Source: Chryseobacterium ureilyticum (GTDB lineage: Bacteria; Bacteroidota; Bacteroidia; Flavobacteriales; Weeksellaceae). Taken from it: 64,000 nucleotides of DNA. The stretch covers positions 112,545 to 176,544 of the forward strand of contig NZ_FTOL01000009.1 in the NCBI RefSeq assembly GCF_900156735.1, read 5' to 3'. The notes under the pieces are model-generated. The model saw nothing but the letters and a program-made list of their open reading frames with translations. It did no database searches and was not told the origin of the DNA. Positions 16,894 through 25,702 of this stretch are shown here, piece by piece; the stretch's first letter is position 1, and every line of letters starts with the position of its first letter. The translations under genes and the position numbers were made by a program.

Positions 16894-18561
16894 ATGTGTG
16901 GAATTGTATGTCTATTTGACGCCAAACAGAAAACCGATATATTAAGACCTCAGGTTTTGGAAATGTCAAAAAAAATCCGTCATAGAGGACCGGATTGGAG
17001 CGGGGTTTTTCAGGATGAAAAAGTAGTTTTCTCTCATGAAAGACTTGCTATTGTAGATCCTACTTCAGGAAAGCAACCCTTATTTACCAAAGATGGAAAA
17101 ATTGTATTAGCCGTAAACGGTGAAATTTACAACCATAGAGAATTAAAAGAAGAATTTCCTGATTATGAGTTTCAGACTCAATCTGACTGTGAGGTAATCC
17201 TTGCTCTTTACCAAAAATATGGAAAAGATTTTGTTGAAAAACTGAATGGTATTTTCGCATTCTCATTATATGATACTGAAAATGATGTATACCTTATTGC
17301 CAGAGATCATATGGGAATCTGCCCCCTTTATCAAGGTTGGGACAAAAACGGAAACTATTACGTTGCCTCTGAATTAAAGGCACTGGAAGGTATATGCAAA
17401 ACTATTGAAACATTTTTACCAGGGCACCTTGTTTACAGCAAAGATGGTAGCGAACTTCAACAATGGTATGCAAGAGAATGGGATAGTTTTGATCATGTAA
17501 AAGAAAATCAAACTGATATTGCTGCTTTAAGAAAAGGGCTTGAAGATGCTGTTCACAGACAATTGATGAGTGATGTACCATACGGAGTTTTACTTTCCGG
17601 AGGTCTGGATTCTTCTGTTATTTCAGCTATCACAGCGAAGTTTGCCAGACAGAGAATTGAAAGCGGTGACACTCAGGAAGCATGGTATCCGAGACTTCAC
17701 AGTTTTGCTGTAGGGCTTGTGGGATCACCTGACTTGGCTGCAGCACAAAAAGCAGCGGAGCACATCGGATCTGTTCACCATGAGGTTAACTTTACAGTTC
17801 AGGAAGGACTGGATGCTGTACGCGACGTAATCTATCATTTGGAAACATATGATGTAACGACAATCAGAGCTTCTACTCCAATGTATCTTTTGGCAAGAGT
17901 AATCAAATCTATGGGAATCAAAATGGTTCTTTCCGGAGAAGGTTCAGATGAGCTGTTTGGAGGATATTTATATTTCCACAAAGCTCCTAACGCCAAAGAA
18001 TTCCATGATGAAACGGTAAGAAAGCTTGGAAAACTTCACCTTTATGATTGTTTAAGAGCTAACAAGGCATTAATGAGTTGGGGAATAGAAGGAAGAGTTC
18101 CTTTCCTAGACAAAGAATTTATGGATATCGCCATGACTATTAACCCACAGGATAAGATGATCAACGTTTCTGAAGGCAAAATTGAGAAATGGGTATTAAG
18201 AAAAGCCTTTGAAGATCTTCTTCCTGAATCTATTGTATGGAGACAGAAAGAACAGTTTTCAGATGGTGTAGGTTATTCATGGATTGATACTTTAAAAGAA
18301 GTTGCAGAAAAAGAAGTTACGGACGAGATGATGATAAATGCAAGATTCCGATTTCCTCTAAACACTCCGCAAAACAAGGAAGAATACAGATACAGAACTA
18401 TTTTTGAAGAGCATTTCCCAAGTGAAACTGCAGCAGCAACAGTTCCGTCAGTTCCATCCGTGGCTTGTTCCACTCCTATTGCCCTTGAGTGGGATGAAGC
18501 TTTCAAAAAAATGAATGATCCGAGCGGAAGAGCTGTAAAAGTGCATGAGACATCATATTAA
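16894..18561 (+). CDS. asnB: Glutamine-hydrolysing asparagine synthase B
   Basis: Makes asparagine from aspartate, ATP and glutamine in the cytosol. The 555 residues match the E. coli enzyme in length. The class II glutaminase domain starts directly at M-C2-GIVCLFD, so C2 is the nucleophile after Met removal, with RHRGPDWSG and NGEIYNH. The synthetase domain has the PP-loop SGGLDSS (235-241) and a later 'GEGSDELFGGY'. It stands alone after a good promoter. No terminator was seen before the repeat-containing gap. Confidence 0.97.
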   Translation: MCGIVCLFDAKQKTDILRPQVLEMSKKIRHRGPDWSGVFQDEKVVFSHERLAIVDPTSGKQPLFTKDGKIVLAVNGEIYNHRELKEEFPDYEFQTQSDCEVILALYQKYGKDFVEKLNGIFAFSLYDTENDVYLIARDHMGICPLYQGWDKNGNYYVASELKALEGICKTIETFLPGHLVYSKDGSELQQWYAREWDSFDHVKENQTDIAALRKGLEDAVHRQLMSDVPYGVLLSGGLDSSVISAITAKFARQRIESGDTQEAWYPRLHSFAVGLVGSPDLAAAQKAAEHIGSVHHEVNFTVQEGLDAVRDVIYHLETYDVTTIRASTPMYLLARVIKSMGIKMVLSGEGSDELFGGYLYFHKAPNAKEFHDETVRKLGKLHLYDCLRANKALMSWGIEGRVPFLDKEFMDIAMTINPQDKMINVSEGKIEKWVLRKAFEDLLPESIVWRQKEQFSDGVGYSWIDTLKEVAEKEVTDEMMINARFRFPLNTPQNKEEYRYRTIFEEHFPSETAAATVPSVPSVACSTPIALEWDEAFKKMNDPSGRAVKVHETSY

Positions 18562-19000
18562 AGATATGAGATTCACCTTAATAGATAAATAGTGAATGAT
18601 CAATTTTAGATGAATAAATTTTAACGCTGGATTTGCAGGGATTTTCTTAAAATTTGCATTTTTTAAGATCTTCAGGGCGTATCACTCAGCAAAGTATATA
18701 TATTCTGAATAAAGGTAAAATATTTCTGAAAACACTGCGTTTAATTTATACATTCAGGTAATTATCGAATAATATTAATTGACAATTGTGTATCAAAGCT
18801 TTGAGTTTAAAATTCAAATTGCATAATAGATAGTGTAAATTTCAGTTTCAAAATTCCACCACAATAATTTATTAATCCTGTAGTAATACGGGATTATTTT
18901 TTGAATTAACAATAACAATATGGGATAATTTAACTGACAATCAAAAATAATATCTAATAAATAATTATATTTGGAAATCGAAAATATCAATTATAAAAAA
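18562..19000. other. Intergenic gap with repeat fragments
   Basis: About 440 bases without a gene. It carries the AGTGAATGATCAATT repeat (18591-18605), AACGCT (18623-18628), the GGCGTATCACTCAGCAAAG motif (18676-18694) and a late TTAATTGACAATTG segment (about 18777-18789). Together these look like one degenerate dispersed element of about 200 bases. Confidence 0.6.
18591..18789. repeat. Degenerate copy of the 60-kb dispersed element
   Basis: It starts with the shared 15-mer AGTGAATGATCAATT, contains AACGCT followed about 50 bases later by GGCGTATCACTCAGCAAAG, and ends near an ATTGACAATTG segment. The order of the motifs is the same as in the element at 59871-60132. The right boundary is uncertain. 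Confidence 0.5.
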
Positions 19001-19813
19001 ATGAGAAGAAACCTTACTGTTTTATTTGCCTTATTAACCATCAGTTTTGCTTTTGGACAGGGAAAATATGGCAAATACCTGAACTCAAAAAAGCTTGCTT
19101 TGGCTTATAAAACTGTGAAAGACGCTGATAAAGACGATTACTATCAACAATTTTACTGGTTGGTAACAGCTGAGCAACTTAAAACGTATCCTCACCTTAA
19201 GGACATCAAGCCTATCGTTTTATATGAATTTGTAAAATATGTAAATCCTCAGAATCCTACAAAAAAATTAGACAGCAGAGGAAAAGAGCTTAGAGCAACT
19301 GCAGAATTATCTTTAAATCAATATTTTAAAAACAAGAAGTTTGAAAATAACTCTGTTTTAATGTATAACCTCGAAACGTATGTTGACCCTTCAAAAGGAC
19401 AGTATTACACAAAGGTTGATCCTGAAAAAATCAAAGAATTGGTTCCGAAAGAATTATTTGCGTTCAATTCTTTTAATAGAAACATGGGGGAAGAAAAGAC
19501 GTATTACCTTTGGATTGATAAGAAAAAAGATGATTTAAATATTGTTGATATCATTCCTAGCGAGAAAGATGATAAAGCATTTTACACAAGGTTAAAACAA
19601 TATCTTCCAAGTTATAAATTCTCTAAATATGTTCCTTCTGTGAAAAAAGGAAACAAATCTGATAAAACAGACTTAGAATATTACTACATTATGCCTTTCG
19701 AACAGAATACCGATAATATTGAATATAAAACCAAGGATTTCAAAAATTTCACTTTAAGCCAGTATAGAAAAGCCGGTGATGAATGGAAAGGAGTAGAAAA
19801 GCCTAGAAAATAA
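19001..19813 (+). CDS. Secreted protein of unknown function
   Basis: A 270-residue protein with a signal peptide (MRRNLTVLFALLTISFAFGQ). The ATG at 19001 is preferred over an upstream in-frame TTG at 18971. The mature protein is rich in Lys, Tyr and Asp with no cysteines, and has repeated charged segments such as 'KDADKDDYYQQFYWL' and 'DKKKDDLNIVDIIPSEKDDK'. I do not recognise the family, and no enzymatic motif is visible. It is a single-gene unit closed by the hairpin at 19821-19844. Confidence 0.75.
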   Translation: MRRNLTVLFALLTISFAFGQGKYGKYLNSKKLALAYKTVKDADKDDYYQQFYWLVTAEQLKTYPHLKDIKPIVLYEFVKYVNPQNPTKKLDSRGKELRATAELSLNQYFKNKKFENNSVLMYNLETYVDPSKGQYYTKVDPEKIKELVPKELFAFNSFNRNMGEEKTYYLWIDKKKDDLNIVDIIPSEKDDKAFYTRLKQYLPSYKFSKYVPSVKKGNKSDKTDLEYYYIMPFEQNTDNIEYKTKDFKNFTLSQYRKAGDEWKGVEKPRK

Positions 19814-19820
19814 ATTAAAA

Positions 19821-19844
19821 AGTCCTGTGATATTTCACAGGACT
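19821..19844 (+). terminator. Terminator after the secreted protein gene
   Basis: AGTCCTGTGA (19821-19830) pairs with TCACAGGACT (19835-19844), extended by A-T pairs and followed by T residues. Confidence 0.9.
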
Positions 19845-19952
19845 TTTTTAATTTTATAAGGATTTCTTTATGTAAGAATCAAGATGCTTAAAGCAAGTAT
19901 TTTTTCAAATTAAATAAGTCTGGAAATTTTTAAATATTTCAGCCTACACAAA

Positions 19953-21356
19953 ATGATAGAAACAAATCCTCAACAGAATTCAGTAAAGAAAATTCTACCA
20001 CTCATTCTGGCTACTGCTATTTTTATGCAAATGCTGGATTCTACGATTCTGAACACTTCTCTTCCTTCCATCGCAAAGGACCTTCATGAGTCTCCTTTAA
20101 ATATGCAGAATGCTATTATCAGTTATGTTCTGACATTAGCCGTTTTTATGCCCGCAAGTGGATTCCTTGCTGATAGATTCGGGACTAAAAAAGTATTTAT
20201 CTTCTCATTGATATTATTCAGTTTAGGTTCATTGTTTTGTTCTTTATCACAAAACCTTACTCATTTGGTAATCTCAAGGGTTATTCAGGGGGTAGGAGGA
20301 AGTCTGATGACTCCGGTTGGAAAATTGGCACTCATCAAGACCTTTGATAAAAGTGAATTACTGAAAGCTATGAACTTTGCTATTATTCCTGCGCTTATAG
20401 GTCCCGTTCTCGGTCCATTGGTAGGAGGTTATATGGTAGATTATCTTTCATGGCACTGGATATTCCTGATCAATATTCCGATTGGGATTTTAGGGATTGT
20501 TTTAGGATTAAAGTTTATGCCTGATTATAAATCTGACGATGTAGATTTTGATTTTAAAGGATTTTTAATCTTTGCAGCGGCCTCTCTCCTACTTTCTGTT
20601 TCATTAGAACTTTTCGGAGACATGCAAAATATAACACCAGTCCTCATAGTATTCATCCTTGGATTTCTATTTCTCTATTACTACTATAAACATGCAAAAA
20701 AGGAAGGGCACCCTATTTTTCCATTGAATCTGTTTCAAGTAAGAACTTTCCGTGTAGGAATTGTAGGAAATCTAGCCACAAGATTAGGGATCAGCTCTGT
20801 TCCTTTATTGCTTCCTTTGATGATCCAGATCGCCTATAAACAATCAGCTGTAACTTCAGGCTGGATTATCGCGCCTATGGCTTTAACGGCTATATTCGGA
20901 AAATCTTCTGTTATTAAAATCCTTGATAAATACGGATACCGTCAGACATTAATGATCAATACCTTTATCATTGGAACATTGATCTGTATGCTGGCAATTC
21001 CTGACATTCACACCTCTTTATATTGGTTTATTCCAATTATTGCTGTTTTGGGCTTCTTCAACTCTATACAGTTTACTTCTATGAACACTATTTCTATTGC
21101 TGATCTTCGAAATTTCCAAACCAGCAGTGGTAATTCATTAATTTCTGTAAATCAGCAGCTAGCCATCGGATTCGGAATCGCATTCGGATTGATTGTTTTA
21201 AAAATATTTGAAAATTCGGATCTCATCAAAGGAGAAACTCATAATGCTTTCCGATATACTTTTCTAACTGTAGGAATACTGACAATTTTATCAGGATTAG
21301 TCTTTAAAAGGTTACATATTTCGGATGGAAAGAACATGAAATCTAAGGAAGAATAA
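19953..21356 (+). CDS. MFS transporter, DHA2 (EmrB/QacA-type) family
   Basis: A 467-residue inner-membrane proton-driven exporter. The first helix carries the DHA2 signature 'MLDSTILNTSLPSIAKDL' and the loop after helix 2 has 'GFLADRFGTKKVF'. A motif-C-like 'PALIGPVLGPLVGGYM' lies in the fifth helix, the mark of antiporters. Many hydrophobic helices follow, consistent with about 14 membrane spans. Drugs or organic ions are the usual substrates; the specific one is unknown. No membrane-fusion or regulator gene is adjacent. Confidence 0.9.
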   Translation: MIETNPQQNSVKKILPLILATAIFMQMLDSTILNTSLPSIAKDLHESPLNMQNAIISYVLTLAVFMPASGFLADRFGTKKVFIFSLILFSLGSLFCSLSQNLTHLVISRVIQGVGGSLMTPVGKLALIKTFDKSELLKAMNFAIIPALIGPVLGPLVGGYMVDYLSWHWIFLINIPIGILGIVLGLKFMPDYKSDDVDFDFKGFLIFAAASLLLSVSLELFGDMQNITPVLIVFILGFLFLYYYYKHAKKEGHPIFPLNLFQVRTFRVGIVGNLATRLGISSVPLLLPLMIQIAYKQSAVTSGWIIAPMALTAIFGKSSVIKILDKYGYRQTLMINTFIIGTLICMLAIPDIHTSLYWFIPIIAVLGFFNSIQFTSMNTISIADLRNFQTSSGNSLISVNQQLAIGFGIAFGLIVLKIFENSDLIKGETHNAFRYTFLTVGILTILSGLVFKRLHISDGKNMKSKEE

Positions 21357-21508
21357 TGATATTTTAATATAAGTTTAAACAGATGCTTTTAAAAATTCAT
21401 TTACTTTTCGCATTCATACTTTTCACTTTCAGCCCCCTATCGATCTTATCACAGATCAATGTTTTTTCCTCTTAGCTGTGGTATTTTTGTGTATATAAAA
21501 TCAACAAT

Positions 21509-22387
21509 ATGATGACAACTAAAAAAGTACAAACAGTAGTAGCACCAAGACCTGCACATTTTGTAGGCGATGGATTTAGAGTTCATAATTTTATCCCTGG
21601 AGTACCTGGATTAGATATGAAAAGAATGGACCCATTCATTATGCTTGACTATAATTCAAAATTCCACTTCAATGGTTCGGACAGACCAAAAGGTGTAGGT
21701 GTTCATCCACACAGAGGTTTTGAAACAGTAACGATAGCATATAACGGAAAAGTAGAACACCATGACAGCGCTGGCGGAGGAGGAATCATCGGACAGGGTG
21801 ATGTACAGTGGATGACTGCCGCAAAGGGAATTCTTCACAAAGAGTATCATGAAACAGAATGGGCAAAAGAAGGCGGAATCTTTCAAATGGTTCAGCTTTG
21901 GGTAAATCTTCCTGCAAAAGACAAAATGAGCAATCCAAAATACCAGGCAATTGAAAATTCAAATATGGAAAGAATTGACCTTGGCGAAAACGGATTCATA
22001 GAGCTTATTGCTGGAGAATATGATGGGCATAAGGGTCCTGCATTTACTTTTACTCCCGTTCACATGATGAATGCAAAGCTTAAAGCAGGAGGTAAAGCAG
22101 AATTTAATTTCCCTGCTCACTTCAATACAGCAGCTTTGATTATTGAGGGAAGTATCACAATTAACGGAGAAGAACATGTAAAAGCTGATCATTTTGCTTT
22201 GTTTAAAAATGAAGGTGAGACATTCACTATTCAGGCAAATGAAGATGCCGTAGTTTTAATCATCAGTGGTGAGCCTATCAATGAGCCTATATTCCCTCAC
22301 GGACCATTTGTAATGAACTCCAGAGAGGAAATTATGCAAGCTTTTGAGGACTTCAACACCGGGAAATTTGGTTATTTAGAAGATTAA
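21509..22387 (+). CDS. Pirin family protein (first of two)
   Basis: A 292-residue bicupin. The N-terminal cupin holds the pirin metal-binding pattern: 'GVHPHRGFETVTI' with two histidines, 'EHHDSAGGGG', and 'MTAAKGILHKEYHE'. The C-terminal cupin ends in 'ISGEPINEPIFPHGPFVMNS', also typical. Some bacterial pirins are quercetin dioxygenases or redox-sensing cofactors; which applies here is unknown. It heads a plus-strand block of seven small redox/stress genes that also has a second pirin (22915). Confidence 0.92.
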   Translation: MMTTKKVQTVVAPRPAHFVGDGFRVHNFIPGVPGLDMKRMDPFIMLDYNSKFHFNGSDRPKGVGVHPHRGFETVTIAYNGKVEHHDSAGGGGIIGQGDVQWMTAAKGILHKEYHETEWAKEGGIFQMVQLWVNLPAKDKMSNPKYQAIENSNMERIDLGENGFIELIAGEYDGHKGPAFTFTPVHMMNAKLKAGGKAEFNFPAHFNTAALIIEGSITINGEEHVKADHFALFKNEGETFTIQANEDAVVLIISGEPINEPIFPHGPFVMNSREEIMQAFEDFNTGKFGYLED

Positions 22388-22558
22388 AAAGTTAGAATTA
22401 AATTTATCTTAATCTTTAATTATTCCTTTTTTACTAACTTTATAATATACAATTATAACGGATTAAATATAAGAGATCAGAGTTTAATATTGTAAACAAT
22501 AAACTACAATTACAAATTCTGATCTCTTATAAAAATCCAAACTTTTAATACATAAATT

Positions 22559-22870
22559 ATGAAAACTGAATTTGAAAACATTCCACTTGTAAAAACTGAG
22601 AAAAGATTTGAAATAGAATTCAATGGGCATTATGCCTTTATTGATTATCATGAAACATCTCATCAGATTTCCTTAATACATACTGAAGCAGAGCCTGAAC
22701 TGGCTGGAACCGGTGCAGCGGCGGCAGTAGTGGAAAAAACTCTTCATTACATTGAAGAAAGTGGCAAAAAGCTTCTTCCATTCTGTCCTTATGTTTTTGC
22801 CTTCATTAAAAAACACCCTGAATGGAAACGTATCGTTGATGAAAAATTTAATGCGTACGATAAACTTTAG
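22559..22870 (+). CDS. Small GNAT-like N-acetyltransferase (YjdJ type)
   Basis: A 103-residue single-domain protein of the COG2388 group. It has 'HTEAEPELAGTGAAAAVVEKTL' (the acetyl-CoA pyrophosphate loop, here shortened) and 'KKLLPFCPYVFAFIKKHPEW', the diagnostic end of this family. The acceptor is unknown. It lies between the two pirin genes; a related gene follows at 25144. Confidence 0.88.
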   Translation: MKTEFENIPLVKTEKRFEIEFNGHYAFIDYHETSHQISLIHTEAEPELAGTGAAAAVVEKTLHYIEESGKKLLPFCPYVFAFIKKHPEWKRIVDEKFNAYDKL

Positions 22871-22914
22871 ACTTTTATATACACTTAATTAAACTTTAAA
22901 AGCATTACATCATT

Positions 22915-23814
22915 ATGTCAAATATTGGACTTATCATCGAAGAAAAGGCAGCAGATATAGGAAATTTTCTTGTAGGAAGACTTCTTCCGTTTCGTGAAAA
23001 AAGAGCTGTTGGTCCTTTTGTTTTTATTGATCATATGGGACCTTCGGAATTAAAGGATTATCAAAACCTTGATGTTCCCCCACATCCACATGTAGGATTA
23101 TCCACACTGACTTATCTGCTTGAAGGATCTATTTTCCACAGAGACAGTATTGGAAATGCCATAGAAATAAAACCGGGTGCTGTAAACTGGATGACTGCCG
23201 GTAAAGGAGTGGTACACTCTGAAAGAACACCAGAATATTTAAGACACAGCGATAAAAGACTTCACGGATTTCAGATCTGGGTAGGTCTTCCCAAGCATCT
23301 TGAGCAATCCGAACCCACTTTTCATCATATTGAAGCTGATGATATTCCTGTTTGGGAAGAAGACGGAGTTCAGTATAAGCTCATTGCAGGAGAAGCATTT
23401 GGCAAAAAATCTCTTGTTCCGGTACACAGTAAATTATTCTTTATTGAAATTAAAACTAAAGAACCGAAGAAAATAAGTATTGGTAAAGACCTTTATGGCG
23501 AAGCTGCAATGTATGTTTTGGAAGGAACAGTAACTACGGATGGTAACTCTTATGGTTCAAAACAGTTGATGATTGCCAAGGACACAAAACTTTGTGAATT
23601 TGACATGAGTGAAAACGGTACGGTTTATCTTTTTGGAGGAGAACCTTTTGATGAAGAACGATTTATATTCTGGAATTTTGTGAATTCCGATAAGGAAATC
23701 ATTGATCAGGCAAAGGTAAACTGGCATGACCAGAACCATGATGCGTTTCCTTTGGTTCCTGGTGATGATCAGGAATATGTTCCATTACCAAAAGCAGTTT
23801 TAAACAAAAAGTAG
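22915..23814 (+). CDS. Pirin family protein (second of two)
   Basis: A 299-residue bicupin with the pirin pattern 'PPHPHVGLSTLTYLLEG', 'HRDS' and 'MTAGKGVVHSERTPE', and the C-terminal 'LFGGEPFDEERFIFWNFV'. It is clearly diverged from the pirin at 21509, so the two are old paralogs, not a recent duplication. It lies 19 bases before an FMN reductase gene, which suggests one transcript. The substrate is unknown. Confidence 0.92.
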   Translation: MSNIGLIIEEKAADIGNFLVGRLLPFREKRAVGPFVFIDHMGPSELKDYQNLDVPPHPHVGLSTLTYLLEGSIFHRDSIGNAIEIKPGAVNWMTAGKGVVHSERTPEYLRHSDKRLHGFQIWVGLPKHLEQSEPTFHHIEADDIPVWEEDGVQYKLIAGEAFGKKSLVPVHSKLFFIEIKTKEPKKISIGKDLYGEAAMYVLEGTVTTDGNSYGSKQLMIAKDTKLCEFDMSENGTVYLFGGEPFDEERFIFWNFVNSDKEIIDQAKVNWHDQNHDAFPLVPGDDQEYVPLPKAVLNKK

Positions 23815-23833
23815 TTTTACTTATAGAAAAATC

Positions 23834-24373
23834 ATGAAAATATTAGCATTTGCAGGAAGTACTTCATCTACTTCCATTAACAGAGAACTTGTAAAATTTG
23901 TTTTAAAAGATTTTAAAGAAGAAGAAATCAACCTTATTGACCTCAACGATTTTACTATGCCTGTTTTCTCTGTAGACCTGGAGAAGAAAGGATTTCCGGA
24001 CGAAGCTCACAAATTTTTAAAGGTTATTGAAGAATGTTATGTCATTATCTGCTCGCTTGCAGAGCACAACAGATCTTACAGTGCTGCTTTTAAAAACGTT
24101 TTCGATTGGGCATCAAGGATCAATGTAAAAGTATTTCAAAACAAGTCTATGCTTCTTATGAGCACTTCTCCCGGCGGTTATGGTGGTGGCAATGTCATGA
24201 ACACGGCAAAAACATTCTTTCCTCAATTCGGAGCTGACATCAAGGAAACTTTTTCATTGTCTAAGTTTTATGAAAATTTTGACCTTGAAAGCGGAGTGAT
24301 CAATCCTGAAATGCTAAACGACTTAAAAACAAAAATTGAAAACTTTAAAAAACTAGTTAAAACAGAAGATTAA
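23834..24373 (+). CDS. NADPH-dependent FMN reductase family protein
   Basis: A 179-residue flavodoxin-fold oxidoreductase. Visible motifs are the phosphate-binding start 'AFAGSTSSTSINRELV' (residues about 5-20), 'EHNRSYSAAFKNVFDWASR' with the NADPH-side loop, and 'STSPGGYGGGNVM'. Related enzymes reduce quinones, chromate or azo dyes, or supply FMNH2. Neighbouring pirin, OsmC and Fe-S genes suggest a role in coping with reactive quinones or peroxides. The hairpin at 24394-24420 follows. Confidence 0.9.
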   Translation: MKILAFAGSTSSTSINRELVKFVLKDFKEEEINLIDLNDFTMPVFSVDLEKKGFPDEAHKFLKVIEECYVIICSLAEHNRSYSAAFKNVFDWASRINVKVFQNKSMLLMSTSPGGYGGGNVMNTAKTFFPQFGADIKETFSLSKFYENFDLESGVINPEMLNDLKTKIENFKKLVKTED

Positions 24374-24393
24374 AGAAAAGTATAGTCTTCAAT

Positions 24394-24420
24394 GTTCCTT
24401 TATATTTTATATTAAGGAAC
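24394..24420 (+). terminator. Hairpin after the FMN reductase gene
   Basis: GTTCCTT (24394-24400) pairs with AAGGAAC (24414-24420) and a run of eight T residues follows about 10 bases later. It is probably a terminator that splits the redox block into two transcripts. Confidence 0.65.
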
Positions 24421-24526
24421 TGCTATTTCTTTTTTTTATCCTTATATTGCCATAGGTTTTTATTATATCGTGGCTCTTAGTATGACTCGTTTTCTAAAGA
24501 ATCATAATCATTAAAAGACAATTGAT

Positions 24527-24745
24527 ATGGAAATACACGAATACCAGAATGGTGACATTACTGTTATCTGGCAGCCAAAAAAATGCATTCACTCGGCTGT
24601 ATGCGTAAAATTATTACCCAAAGTCTATAATCCCAAAAACAGACCTTGGATAAAAGCAGAAAATGCAACACCTGAAGAACTTAAAAATCAAATAGATCAA
24701 TGCCCTTCAGGAGCATTAAGTTATAAATTCAATACAGAAATATAA
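24527..24745 (+). CDS. YjdI-type divergent 4Fe-4S mono-cluster protein
   Basis: A 72-residue protein with three visible cysteines, C20-x5-C26 in 'KKCIHSAVC' and C59 in 'DQCPSGAL'. This is the usual pattern of the Fer4_19 family, in which a histidine or a fourth group may complete the cluster site. Its stop codon overlaps the start of the OsmC gene (TAATG), a strong sign of translational coupling. A role in electron transfer or iron binding is likely but unproven. Confidence 0.88.
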   Translation: MEIHEYQNGDITVIWQPKKCIHSAVCVKLLPKVYNPKNRPWIKAENATPEELKNQIDQCPSGALSYKFNTEI

Positions 24746-25140
24746 TGGCGATAACGGTAAAAGCAAGTTTAGGAAAAACGAAATATTATACTGAGGTAAC
24801 AGCAGGAGAAAACAAGATCATTACCGATGAGCCTTTAGATAAAGGCGGACAAAACAAAGGGTTTAATCCTATGGAAATTCTTGCTACCTCTTTAGCAAGC
24901 TGTACAGCAGCTACATTAAGAATGTACATCGAAAGAAAAGAATGGGATGTAGAAAACATCAATGTGGAAGTGGAACTTGAAAATTATCCATTGACCAAAA
25001 GAGCAATTTTCAAAAGAGATATTACTTTTGATGGGGTATTAGATACTGAACAAATGAAAAGACTTCACACGATTGCAGATGCCTGTCCTATTCATAAAAT
25101 ATTAACAAACGACATAGAAATACTAACTAAATTCTCATAA
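24745..25140 (+). CDS. OsmC family peroxiredoxin-like protein
   Basis: A 131-residue thiol peroxidase-like protein. The two family cysteines are C53 in 'SLASCTAATLRMYIERK' and C114 in 'ADACPIHKIL'. OsmC/Ohr proteins reduce organic hydroperoxides or fatty-acid peroxides; this one is nearer the YhfA/OsmC side, which is less well characterised. It is coupled to the Fe-S protein before it and 3 bases from the GNAT gene after it. Confidence 0.92.
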   Translation: MAITVKASLGKTKYYTEVTAGENKIITDEPLDKGGQNKGFNPMEILATSLASCTAATLRMYIERKEWDVENINVEVELENYPLTKRAIFKRDITFDGVLDTEQMKRLHTIADACPIHKILTNDIEILTKFS

Positions 25141-25143
25141 AAT

Positions 25144-25431
25144 ATGATCGAAGTAAAACAAAACAACGACGAAAAACACGGAAGTTTTGAAGCTTTCATA
25201 GATGGAAGACGCGCAGGAATGATGACTTACACCTGGGCAGGAGAAGAAAGATTTATTATAGACCACACGGAGGTGGAAGAAGCCTACAACGGAAAAGGTG
25301 TAGGTAAGGAAATGCTTCTGGCTGCTGTAAATTTTGCAAGGAAAAACGGGAAGAAAATTATTCCTCTTTGTCCGTTCGCGAAAGCCAGTTTCCAGAAGAG
25401 TGAGGAATTGCAGGATGTTTTGGTAAATTAA
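25144..25431 (+). CDS. Small GNAT N-acetyltransferase (YjdJ)
   Basis: A 95-residue single-domain GNAT of the COG2388 group with 'HTEVEEAYNGKGVGKEML' (acetyl-CoA loop) and 'KIIPLCPFAKASFQKS', the family's C-terminal motif. It is a paralog of the gene at 22559. The order YjdI, OsmC, YjdJ in one tight unit suggests a conserved functional set. The acceptor substrate is unknown. A terminator follows. Confidence 0.92.
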   Translation: MIEVKQNNDEKHGSFEAFIDGRRAGMMTYTWAGEERFIIDHTEVEEAYNGKGVGKEMLLAAVNFARKNGKKIIPLCPFAKASFQKSEELQDVLVN

Positions 25432-25455
25432 TTACTGCTTCCACCCTTACAATAC

Positions 25456-25484
25456 AAGCCTTTCAGAGTAAATCTGGAAGGTTT
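25456..25484 (+). terminator. Terminator after the redox block
   Basis: A 12-bp stem with two G-T pairs (25456-25467 with 25473-25484), loop GTAAA, followed by a T run. Confidence 0.8.
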
Positions 25485-25561
25485 TTTTATGCGTATTTTT
25501 TATTCTGTAACACTGCGGTCCCAAAGATTTTTTGAGTAAAATACCGTAACGAGGTCACTAA

Positions 25562-25580
25562 GGCGTTTCACTCAGCAAAG
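25562..25580 (+). repeat. Copy of the CACTCAGCAAAG repeat motif
   Basis: GGCGTTTCACTCAGCAAAG, the cleanest copy of the motif also found at 13279, 18676 and 59978. It lies in the gap between the GNAT and symporter genes. The usual AACGCT about 50 bases upstream is degenerate here. Confidence 0.55.
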
Positions 25581-25702
25581 TTTAAATTATATTCAATTTT
25601 TAATAACTTCTCTAAAGTAATTGTATAAAAATCTCCTCTGAACAAAATTCACGATTCACGATAGTTCTTTTTTATATATTTGCTAAAATTTAAAATTTAA
25701 GC

